Of a stretch of DNA of 64,000 nucleotides, positions 28,066 to 40,300 are shown one piece after another. Origin of the DNA: Marthasterias glacialis (lineage: Eukaryota > Echinodermata > Asteroidea > Forcipulatida > Asteriidae); assembly GCA_911728455.2 (NCBI GenBank), contig OU452222.1:3787592-3851591 (forward strand). Reading direction: 5' to 3'. The notes below the pieces were generated by a model. The model made no database searches, was not told the DNA's origin, and was given only the letters and a program-made list of their open reading frames with translations. Position 1 is the stretch's first letter, and the number at the start of each line of letters is the position of its first letter. The position numbers and the translations under genes are program-made.

Positions 28066-31000
28066 ACAAGTCAAGGAGATGCAACGTTTTTTCTATTAAA
28101 TATGAAGAATTTTTTATTTTTTTTTTTTTTATTTTTTTTTTTATCTAGGAGGGTTTTCTCATTTCTCATGTTCCAAATGATGAGCAGGGGAATTAGCTAA
28201 ACAAATTTTCAGATTTTCTAAATGTGTTACTATTTGTAATTTGTATCAAAACAAATGAAATCATCATTAGTTAGCAGCTGCTGATCCATTTTCAGAGAAA
28301 TTCATTTTGTGCATTAATAATGTTCACAACTTTCTTATTACCTTTGTTTCCCGGTATGTTTTTTTTAAAATAAGTTTCACAACAAAGTCGTTATAAATAG
28401 TAAGGCCTTATCAACAAATTGTTGAATTTAGTATACCAGGGGCATGCCCCCACAATTTACCACCCCCCCCCCCCACCAGTTTTCCTCAAGAAAAAAATCC
28501 AGATGCATGGAATGCATTCAAAAACATGCCTCCACAGGGCCTCCACTGAAAAGCAAAGCCCCCGTGCACCCCGGCGACAAAAATGCTTGGCAACGCCAAT
28601 GTCCCCAAGCCGCTCACATTTTCCCACCCGATTCCCCGTGTTTTTACGTCTGTAAAAACCATTACTTAATGGCCACGTGCAAAGTCATTGTCCAATCGGA
28701 AGTTGTTTCGCTCTTTACAGGACATCATTGTACCGTCCTTTCTACGTTGGTTGTAGGCTTTTGTTCGCTGGATGATTCCGACATACTGGGGGAATTCCCC
28801 ATCTCGTAAGGGGCGCCTGACGGAAAATTCCATGAACTAATGATAATGTGGTGAAAAAATAAATGGCCAGACATTTTCCATTTGTACATTATACAGTGAG
28901 GTATGCATGTAAAACATAATAATTATGTACATGTAACGTATAAATTGGCATAAAATTAGCCATCCCATATGTACTGAATCCACAGAGACTAACGAAATCA
29001 ACTGCTTTTTAGTTATTCTCAACATTATTATGTTGAGCAATATGACGTCCTGATAAATATTTTGATCTCTTGGTTCGGCTATTGCCCGGGGTAGAAGAGC
29101 TAGCCCTGGAGGCTGTGTACAGCGCAGAGTATGGCGTACATTCTTGACATTTAATCCGAAATAGAGATATCTCTATTAACAACAGAGATATCTCTATTAG
29201 TAATAGAGATATCTCTACTACTTATAGAGATGTCTCTATTAAATGAACTAATAGAGAATAGAGATATCTCTCATAGTAATAGAGATATCTCTATTATATC
29301 AATAAATAGTGATATTTCAATTGATAATAGAGATATCTCTATTTTTAATATAGATATCTCTATTATTAATAGATATAATTCTCTATTACTGGAATTAAAT
29401 GTTAACTTTGTACGCTTGAAATAGAGATATATCTATTATTAATAGAGATATCTCCACTTCCGATTAAATTTCAAGAATTTACGCCATAGCATGCAGAGGA
29501 TGAGTCCTACATTAGGGCATGGGGAGGAGCACACGAAAATCTGGCCGCAAGTAGAAGTTCCGGAAGCCCCATTCGTATAACTTTCTTTTCTTTGTCGGAT
29601 TCGTTGTCATTGTCGTTGATGGTATTATGTTTGTATCCAATCCTTTGCAGTTTTATGAATTAGGTTTGTTTTCATTGTATTTTAAGTTTTATTAGATTTA
29701 AAAGAAATCGTCAGAAACTAACATGTTGGCTTTGAGTTTATAATAACCTTTTTTGTGCAAGATCACAACTTGTTTACGAAGTTCATAGGTGAAAACATTG
29801 TTTTTTCCGTTCTGTATATGATCTATCATTCATGGCTCTATCTTCCTCTCGTTCACGGACTTGGAAAAGACCAACTTAAAATAATGTTTTTCATAGCCCA
29901 AGTCCATTTCCGCCATTTTTCAACGCTCGCAACTTCTGCTCTGTGACGGCTGATCGAGATAGATTGTGCAACCTCTCAGTGGGCGTGTCCATGATTATGG
30001 GGAGACCGGGACACCAAAATCCGGGTTTGTGGTGATGGTGGTGGAGGGGCAGGGTGGGGGGGGGGGGGTGCTATGAATATTTTCTTAGGGTTGGGTTGAA
30101 TATGGAATAAGGGTACATTGATTATGTACAACTAGAAGTTAAGTTTTACTTTTAAAGTCATTCTGGTACGGTGGATATGCCACCCTTTGGCACATCAGAC
30201 GGTAAAGTTTGAGTTTATACTTCCGACATTTCAGTACAAAGGAAACAATGTACTTATAATTTTAATTTGTACACTTTAACGTTGGCTTCTTCCCACAACC
30301 CAGGACTTCAATGTTCGATTTTAACGGGTCAAACTATTGATTTTACTTTATGGGCCCTGGGTCTACTGGACTGTAAAGATGAAATTTTAATTCTTGTTTT
30401 CACACTAATGTTCATTCAATTTCTTATGCTTTATTATAGTATATTGTATATTGAATTGTCAATTTGTTGGCATGATAAACGAAGCTGTAAAGCTTAAACG
30501 CTTCAACTGAAAATAGTCAATAAATCAATAAACAAATAGTACTGCTCCTCAATGTTTAAAATTATTTTTTGTTGGTGGTTATCCAAGAACCAGACTCTGA
30601 TGAGACTGCAGTGGTAAATTGGATCGGGGACTGGTAGTTTTTGAAGTGGTTCTTCATAGTTTACATCAACGTTTTTATTATTAGAAAAAGTTGCCCACTA
30701 CCAGACCACTACAATGGTGCTGAAACATGTGTGACCATGGAGAAATTCGTCCATGGGTGAATCATTCAGGAGTAAAAATGGGTGACCTATAACGTGGTTT
30801 CCTTTAAAACTGATTATCTCCAATATTTTGTAAACATATTTTGTAATTCGTCGGATTTTCCCACTTACGAATAGCCGGCGGGGTTTCATTTTCAATGAAA
30901 TGTTTTTAACAATGCCATGTTTTCCCTGCTGATCTATTTCCTCAACCCGGGACTGTTTATAAACAACATGGAAGAAGCAACATCGCGCTAGAATTACGTC
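28066..31000. other. Intergenic sequence without a recognisable gene
   Basis: Between the NUDT7-like gene and the NFAT promoter. It holds a T-rich run (28110-28141), a C run (28464-28475), a G run (30055-30068) and the palindromic array listed separately at 29156-29460. Open frames are short, codon-random and unrelated to anything I recognise. Confidence 0.6.
29156..29460. repeat. Array of AGAGATATCTCT palindromes
   Basis: About fifteen copies of a 20-bp unit aatagagatatctctattaa, centred on GATATC and each self-complementary, with diverged copies in the middle (gatatttcaa, tagatataat). It can form a row of small hairpins or cruciforms. No coding role. Confidence 0.9.
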
Positions 31001-31328
31001 ATTTTCTATTTATATACCGCTACCCTGGCAGCGCAAAGACGTTAACGCATTAATAGGTAGCCATCACGTGGAACTGACGTATATGCAAATTTAATTGCGT
31101 TGTCCAATGACGTTCGTTCAAAATGACGTATTGAAAACGCCCTTCACATACCTCATCCCATTGAACCAATAAGAATCCAATGTTCACGTGTAAGGGTTTA
31201 GTATCCGTGCCCGCGTCGACCGAAGAGGAAGTGCAGAAGAGATCTAACAAACTAAAGGGTTTTCGTTGGAGTTTTGCTGAAAATTTTTGAATAAAATAAA
31301 TCAAAGTACGAGAGAAATCACCTATAAT
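31000..31328 (+). promoter_or_regulatory. NFAT-like gene promoter and 5' UTR
   Basis: Three TGACGT cAMP-response half-sites (31075, 31108, 31124), an octamer ATGCAAAT (31083-31090), CCAAT boxes at 31104, 31166 and 31177, and CACGTG/CACGTGT-type sites near 31067 and 31186 lie within 260 bp of the start codon. A TATA-like tatttatatacc occurs at about 31008. The transcription start is not defined. Confidence 0.5.
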
Positions 31329-34300
31329 ATGCCGGTGCAGTCCTTGGAATCTTTGGGACTGGATGTCTTGCGTTTAGGAGTCTTAGATAACCTTGGTTGT
31401 TCAAAAGGTGCGTGGATGTTTCTGTTTTTTTGTCTAACTTTGTGTCGCCATCGTACGTTCGTCGTACAGACCAACATCTGGAGCTGCAAAAATTGTCTAG
31501 TTCCTAGTTTGAGGTCCCTAAATTTTATGCTGAAACCTGCTAGTTTCGGGTTATTTGTTGGGGTTCGTCCTTAATAGTTTATCAGTTTTAATGAAATTTA
31601 ACTCATATTATGTACTTTCATGTGTTACAGAAATAATGTAATTTTTGTCTGTCTGAAAATATGGACAATGTATCATACAGTCGCGCGCCCAGCAATGGCG
31701 CCGGAAAAAGTGAAGTAGGCGTGGCTTAGACTAGCAACCGCCATGCAAATTAGTATGGATTGTGGTTTAGCCAATCACCTTCAAGGGTTGGCAGTTGGGG
31801 CTTTTGGCTGCACATTGCTTGCATAGCGGGTGTATGCATTGCACAACAGGAGAAAGAAATTTTAATGATAATATTCTCATGAATATTAATATTGACTACC
31901 AATTATGGTAAAGTTGAGAATATAGGAAATGTTTTGCCTGCATTCATTCTTAGAAGTGTAACATTATTTGATTTGACTTGATAAATTGAAAGGATTAAAT
32001 GCCAAGTGTCCTTTTTTCCCAGTTTCTAGGGCCTACATTTAATTTTTGATGTTAGAATTTGTTTTTCGTTCTAAATAAACTAGCTATTTTAAAAAGTTCA
32101 AATAAAATGGATTATTAAATAGAATTTATTAATTTGTATTTATTTTTTATTATTTTTAGATTGTTATGAAATTAAGTGCTAATAACTGAATAATTCAAGC
32201 TGTTCATGTTGTGTTTTTTTTATAAATTGATAATTCAAAAAAATGTGCAATTAAAAAAAAAATGATTTTGTTTTGTTACAGATTTCTCCTTTTCCTTGGA
32301 TAACAGCAGTAATATTCCTGTCAATTTCGCTACCATTAAAGCTGATGGTAAGTTGTCCGTTTTAAGCGTTGATGTCAAGACCATTTCTTAATTGTTGATG
32401 AAAGATAGTTGTTACATTATGTGTGTGGTTTTTGTTTTAAGTACTTTTAAATCCAATTTTATTTTGTTGAAGTGTATAAAATTGCAGGCACCGACTAACC
32501 ATGAAACCTTTATTTTTTGTTAGTTATGTGTTGCAAATGTGCAAGTTTTGAATGATTATTAAACTTTTTCATGGTATAAACTGCACAACCGGACAATTTA
32601 ATTTTTGCATCAATCCCTTTGACATCCAAAACTGCTGGTTGGGTTATTACGTATGCAGCACTCAAGCCCGGATACAAATAACATTTCCTGCTCTATAGTT
32701 AAAAATAGTGTAAACATTTTTTTAAATGTTGAATTCAATTAGAGACTTCGGAAGGCTAGGTGGCAGTAAAATTACCATGTAAGTTTCCATTGTTTGCGTA
32801 GATTTGAGCATGCGCACATATTTGAGAGCAATTGATTTTCCTGGTAAGTCTACTGCCACCCTAGTGTCCTCGCCACCCTAGTGTCCTCAAAAGTCTCCGA
32901 CCGCATTTTGTAAAGAGTACTTTTTCCAAAGCCCCACATTTGCCCCTTCAAAACTGCAGTATTGAAGCCAAACTTTGGGGACATTGAATGAGAAGCTTAA
33001 AAGTTAACAACTCATCATTTTGCAACTTGATGCTATTATTTTTTTTAAATGATTTAATCCATGTTTATGTGAAATTTTGTAGATAGTGTGCATGCAAATG
33101 CATGAAAGTTGGCTTAAACATTTTAAAGACTTCAAAAAGTGAAAAGGGATTGGTTATAATGTTTTGACAAAATTATCACTTTTCTTAAAAAATAATAACT
33201 GGGTAAAAAATATATATATATATATATATATGCAAAAAATAGCAAACACTGGCACTATGTTATGACATTAAAACAAAAGAAAATCAATGCATTCACCGAT
33301 ACAAGCTGTTTTTCAACATAAAAAGTCATGCAATTTCATGACAATTATATGGTTTCTTTGACAGAAATTTTGAACTAATCAATTTTCAAAGAAATGATGC
33401 CCCATCTTTTTATCTGTTCTAACAAGTAAGCATCAGATAAGTTGTAATTGTATTGAAAAGGCAACACAGTTTGCCATTTGTTACGCAAAGGGGAATATTC
33501 AATCAACAGTGACTAGTAGAAAGCATTCGTGTTTAGTTTTTTAAGAAACAATGTTTAGATTCACCTTGTTCACTAAAATGTGTGCAAAAGTCTTATACTC
33601 ATTTTGAATTGTCTGATAAATGATATAACTGGTACTACCCTACTTGGTATGGTGGATTGTTTTAAATATTAAATTTGTTTACTTTGGCATGTATCAATTT
33701 TTCAATGTTGATTATGTTAATAAAAACTTATGAATCTTAACTTGATAAATTAACTGTGAGTTTATTGAGTGTTGAGAGTGAATTGGAAGGTGCATTTAGT
33801 GTTTATTTCAGTTTGCTATTTATGGAATTTGTTGTACTTCAAAATTTCAATCTACATCAAAGCTGTTACTTACAGATTGTATCAGCTAATAGTTAACTGA
33901 AAAATTCTTGAGTAACTGAAATTAACACCAATGACCTTCCCACCACAAGTATTGTGTGAGGTGGTCTCACCCATAAAGGTAGCCCTCAGGAAATGCTGTA
34001 GATTTTTAAGGACCCAACTTGATAGTCTCTGCCTTTGTGTCTGCATTTTATGAAATATCCAGATCTTACTATGAACGTGGCCGCTTCAGACCAAACCTCA
34101 GTGAAGCCAGACACAGCTAACTTGGCTCAATGTCAAGAATTTAACCCATTCTTGTCAAATGACAAGGTAAGTGACAGCTTGGCCCTACTCATGGCCAGCC
34201 AAATTACACAGGGGTGCGACACTGATGTAGTCAACACGCCAGAGGTTAACTCGTGTTCATCCTTCTCGCCAATGTCTACTGCATACTCGAGTGAACCTTC

Positions 34301-37300
34301 AAGTCCATTTAGCATGGACAGTTCCAGCATCGCATCATCTCCAATGACTGATGACACAAACCACCTCGGTTTTGATGAGGACACTATTGGCTCACTTGCG
34401 TCACTGTTGGAGGATGAAGCTAACAACAACGACCCAGGCTTTTGGGAAGAGGAGTCTAAAGTAAAAGTACAAAGGACTTCCTTTGCACACTTGTCACCAA
34501 GCTCTGTGTCCAATGTATCAAGAAGTCCAGTGGACGGGTTCGACTTCGGACTTGCGGTGTCTAGCCCCAGTTTCATGTGTACGAACTTTGGGGGTTCAAC
34601 TGTAAAGAGCAACTCTCCTGTAACAAGTGAAAGACCAGACACAAGCAGGTATAGTTGCGATGTCCATCCTCGGGCCCATTCAATCTTAGAAAGATTCACA
34701 TGTGAAAATGTCGAAATAATTCACATGTGGATCTTTGTTTGGTTTGCACTTTTTAATACTGATCTCTCCACAGGTACAGTTTAATCTGCCGCTTGCTATG
34801 TATATTGACTTTTAAGATCACCCCTTTATCAACAGCATAAAACAGTTACAGCGCAAATCTTCAAAAGCAGGCACAAGAAAACCACCCAGCTTAAATCTCA
34901 ACTTTGCCAGTAATGATGAAGGTGTGGAAGTTTCCATATTGGTGCAGCCAGAGAAGCATCATAGGGCAAGATATCTTACAGAGGGAAGCAGAGGGAGTGT
35001 CAAAGACGAGACGCAACAGTCGTTTCCCACCTTGAAGGTAAATTGCACTGGAAATGTAACTGGATTACTTTTGTATCCAAAACTGTTGAAAGTATTTAAA
35101 GACCCAATCAAAAACACTTGAATTAATTTGAATTGCCTCTGAACAGACGAGATGTAATATTTTCAAATACATTTTTTTTCCCTTCAAAGCTGAATGGTCT
35201 GACTGACACAAAGGACAAAGTGACATTACATGTGTATGTAGCGTCTGATCAAGGGAAAATCAAACCCCACGGCTACTACCAGGCATGCAAAGTAACTGGC
35301 AGAAATACAACACCATGCAAAGAGATTGATGTTGATGGAACCACCGTCATTGAGATACCGTGGGAAACTGCTGACAAAATGGAAATGAGGTAAACTTTCT
35401 CTTGAATATCTTGCATTTTAAAAACAAAATAGGGAACAAATTTTGAAATAGAAATCTCTATACGGGGAGCTATTTTCAGACCATTTATCATGTTTTCTCC
35501 TCTGTTGCTCTGTAGCATTGACTGTGTTGGAATTCTCAAACTGAGGAATGCTGATGTTGAACAGAGAATTGGACTTGCAAGGTCAAAGAGGAAAAGTACT
35601 ACTGTGCGTCTTGTGTTTAGAGTCTTCATCGAGAAACAAGATGGCACCGTGCTCACATTGCAGCAAATCTCATCACCAATCTGTTGCAGTAAGTAGAATA
35701 TAAGAGTCTAGAAAACGGAACTTTCAATTGCCAATGTACATTTTCTCTCTATTTTGATACCTGAATCTGAAGATAACTTCTAAATACCTCTTATTTTATC
35801 CAGCCCAACCACTCGGCCATCCAGAGATAGTAAAAAAGAGCCTGACCTCGTGCTCAGTCAAGGGCGATGAAGAACTGTTCATCATCGGCAAGAACTTTAT
35901 TGCCAAGCACACAAAAGTGAGGTTACAAGAACTCTGCCCACTGGGGAAGGTCCTTTGGGAAGGCAATTGTGAGATTGACAGAGCCCTCTTCCACAATGTA
36001 AGTTTTTACCATGATGTTTCCATCTTATAATTCATTGTTGTCTTTCTTTAAAGTGTTTACCACAGTGTAAGCTTCTGTCAAATGCTAACCATACACGCAT
36101 GTAACCTTTGTTTTTGTAGACCCATATTGTGTGTAGAATACCACCGTATAAAGCACTTGACATCGATAGACCGAAGGAAGTGTATCTGGTTGTTAGTAGT
36201 GGACCTAACAAAGCCAGTGAGCTGTATGCTCACCCAATCAACTATATGCCACTGAGTGGTAAGTACCACAATTTTGCCATGCCTGGCTGCTGTGAATTTT
36301 GACGGTCGTATTAAAAGTTTCACTTGTGTCATCTTGATCAGATTCCCGCCATGTGTCTGAACATTTCTAAAAGAAAAATTGTAAATTGATAAAGCATTAT
36401 AAAATGACAAGAGAAAAAAGCACAACTAATTTGAGAACGAGAGCCTGGCTTCTATAAGAAAGTTTTGAATAATAAATATAATGCAAAACAAATTTTGCCA
36501 GTTGAAGAAAACATGCAATAAAAGCAAATTTCAATTTTTATTTTAGAACTGAATTTTGATAAGCATTATATCGTTAAGAGTTGGCTTCAAGTGAAAATAA
36601 ACATCCTATTGAAGTGAGACACATGGGACACAGTGAAATTTTTCCTGGATTTGCAAGATGCATGAAGTAAAAATCATTGCAATTACAGCATTTAGAAATG
36701 AAAAAGAAACTAAAATTGAATTAGTGCCATCAAAGCAACTACAACAAAACTCGGCACAAAAATAAAGTTGGGTCTGAAAGTATTCATGAAAAAGATTGCC
36801 AATTATGACTTAAAAACAATTTGGATTGAGATGAAGTGTCATTCTTCTTTTAAAGTTAATTTTTTTTTACTTAAACGTGTTGTGCAAATTATTGACAAAA
36901 GAATGCTGTAATTGGAATGCATGCATTTTTTGTTTAAAATAACCCATAGCAAAAAAACTAAGCAGGATTTTGAAAAAAAGATTTTCAAAAAGGCAACTTA
37001 AAAGAGGTTGGAATTTTTAAGTTTTGTCGTCTTTTGTTTGCCTGAAGAAAGTTTGTGATAAAGAAGGAAATGGGGAAAATCATTTTGTTAGCAACCCTAC
37101 CTTTAAAGCACGAAGTATGCGTGGACAGGATTTACCATTAAATTCAATTTGAGTATGCGTCAATTGTGGAATCGGAGGAGTACGAAGTCAACTCCAAAAA
37201 CAAAGAGTCGTGCATATTCACCAAATCCTGCTTTGTTTGTATTGCATTGTTGTTGAAGCTTGTAAATCCAATACGACCTTGTTTTGATTGAAAATGTTGG

Positions 37301-40300
37301 GTTTTATTACATCAACTATTCACCCAAAAATCCTTTTAAAAAGATGTCAAAAATAAAACAAATTATACAAAATATCAAAAGTGCTTTTTTTTTCCATTTT
37401 GTAAGACACATAAATTGAGGAATCGCTAACATGTTTTTGCAACTGAATAGTTAATGTAATAAACACAAATCTGAAAAATCAATACTATGTATTAAATGAT
37501 CAGTGTTAAACCTGTTCCAAACAGTTTTTGAAAGATATATAATTTGATCAGAAATTGAAAAATTGATAATATTCAGTAGAATTCAAGCAATTGAATGAAA
37601 GTGAAATTGCCATTGAAATATATTGGACCTGAAAAGAAAAGTTTTTTGTTGTGACCACTCCAGAATCAATTATACCAAAGAGATTCATTGATTTTTTATG
37701 AAAACAGGGTTAACATTGACCATTGGGGGAAAGTTCAATCAAATAAAAAATGCTTTACAGACCATCTATGTTTGGATTCAAATAACTTTCGTTCAAATTT
37801 ACCAACTTCTGAAACTCTGCACTTAATAAATCAAGAACAAGCCAAACATAAACACATTGCTTATTAAACGTTAAACACAATCAACTAGTTGATAGTGAAG
37901 AATTCGTAGTGAAGTAAAAAAAAAAATCTTCATTTTTGTTAACCACATTGAGAGCAGGCCTAGCAATTGGCTGGCACCCCTTAAACAGACATGCTGAATT
38001 TGGATTAAAAATATTCTGTGAAGCATTCTTTATTTGCATGTTATCATTGTCCAAACATAATTCCCATGTAGATGCCCCAGGGATGGATAGTTTATGAACT
38101 GGGGTGGGTTTTTATTCATCAAGTGAACTCTGCTCTTCCCTTCAGATTTGTTTGCCCTCGCGGCATAAAGCACACATTGTGCTGTGCTTCCCATAGCACT
38201 TGGCTGCGGCGTTAACTTGCCGTTAACGTTCATCCAGACCCGCAGTTGGATCACGGCTCAACAGTACAGTACAGTCAAATATCTTTGGTTATTGTTACTG
38301 AAATCTATGCTTGGTGTGGCTGAGAAGAGCATAAGGAAAACATTAATGCTGATGCTAGTTGCTGAACACTGTTAAACCTTTTGTTACAATCCTTTTACTT
38401 ATATAAAGCTATGTGGCCATGAGTCTGTTTCAGCCATGTTCATAAGATGACTTCTCATGAAAGTCTTCATCAGCATTATAGTTTTGTTTTGCTTTGCTAC
38501 CCAAACAAAGGTTGATGTACTGGAATACTATTCAAACTACTTTTGAAAATGGCTTAAAGTAGTTTCAAATTGAATCAAATTCAACCAAATTGACAAAACG
38601 GGCATTTAATTTAGTAACTTAAGTGAATCTGTGAATTTATTTGACAAAGATTTTAAAGAGACATTCATTGAAATTCCTACAAACTGAGCTGTTCTGCTAG
38701 GGAGAAATAGTGCTTTCAAATTATACATTTTGATGTGTTTTGCGGAACAATTAATAACATTTGGGAATAGTAGTAGCAGAGACTTGGCCTAGTAATGGCT
38801 TATTGATGCAGACTCTGATTTTTTTGCAGAAACAAAGGAGCGTGGACCACATCGTAACATAATATTTCCCAACAGGTTCTATACACCCAGTTGCTGACGA
38901 AGGTCATCTATGCTATAGTTTTCCTCTTGACCATGACTGAACCTACTAGAACAGAATCAAAATTAAATTTCCAAAATCTAATGAAAAAAAACACACCTTG
39001 ATGTGTGCGTGATTTGGTCACGCTAACACAGTAATCTCAAAAACCACATTAGTTGTGAACCGTTGGTGTCTTAAATCTTGAGGCAAACATTCACTTTGCA
39101 ATTAAGGTGTCGGTAAATTAAGAGTAGACATTAGTTCAGGTTTCAAAATCAGACGCTGCCTCAAGATTTGACTGGTTGCATGACATGCATCCCCACAGGC
39201 TGTGAAACTTGTGTAACCTTTTGGCAATCTGAATTGGAATCAAACTTGATTTATTTGAGAAAATTATATTATATGGTTGTACTGCCATATCAAGAAAATT
39301 AAGCCCGCAAGGCACACAAGAGAAACATTTTGCCCGCTGATATTGTGTGAGATTTTGTGTGTGAATTGATTGTATCATCTGCTTTGTGGTCCTCACATAT
39401 TATTTTAAGTGGTTATTGTGCGGGAAGGATGATTATAAGTATGCTTTGGAAGAAAATCTCATAACAAGGAACACACAAAAAGCAGTGATGATAGAATTTT
39501 TTCTGACTTGGAGAATCTGTTTCAATTGTGTGTCATGAGCCTGTGGGATATGCAAGTTTTTCACTTTCAAAGTGACTAGTTTGTTTTTATCTTCAACGAA
39601 CAGTTTGGCTCAAAATCTGAAGCGGTTTATTTTTGATTTTGTTTTAGAGATTCGACATGACATTGAACCCCTACCTCTTTATTTTCTTCTTATTTCAAAA
39701 CGAGCATTATTTCCTTGCTAATGTGTTTTATTCCCACCTTTTAACAGAAACTGAAGGGGAGCCAGATAGTATTCCTGCACATTCACTCTTGAGTGATACA
39801 AATGGTGAGATGTTTACTTTTTTATGAGTTCTTTATTTATAATCCAGGTTTAATCAAGTTTCTCTTTTAATCAGTTAACGCCGGATGGTGTATATACATG
39901 CCCATATTTTCCCTGCCAGAAATCGAATGACGTGATGTCAGGATGGCACAGGGGGGGAAAAAATCTGGGCGCGAACTGGTTGAATGTGTATGCAGGCCTC
40001 GATCTTAAGAAAAATGGGGGCAGGCCTTTGCTGGCCAAATCTGAGAAATTGTACAAGGGCAAGCTGGCCAAGTTGGTAGTGACAGTGTAATTTTTCTGAA
40101 GGGCATGCTGGCCAACTCGACAGGGCATGAGGCCAATGGCCTCAGTGGCCTTGGTTAAGATCAAGGCCTGTGTATGATTTCACAACTATTACATGCAAAA
40201 ATGGCCTTCCTGAATTAAACCTTAACTTTTTGTAGTTTAAAAATGATGTCAGCAAGTAAATATAATGACCTGAATGTGAAATACTTTGTTTTTTTGGTTT

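Noticed and set aside
28960..29460. CRISPR-like array
   Set aside because: The units are palindromic and directly abut with no unique spacers, and the genome is eukaryotic.
34133..34699. 188-codon open frame on the minus strand
   Set aside because: It is the antisense shadow of NFAT-like exon 3 and has no protein signature.
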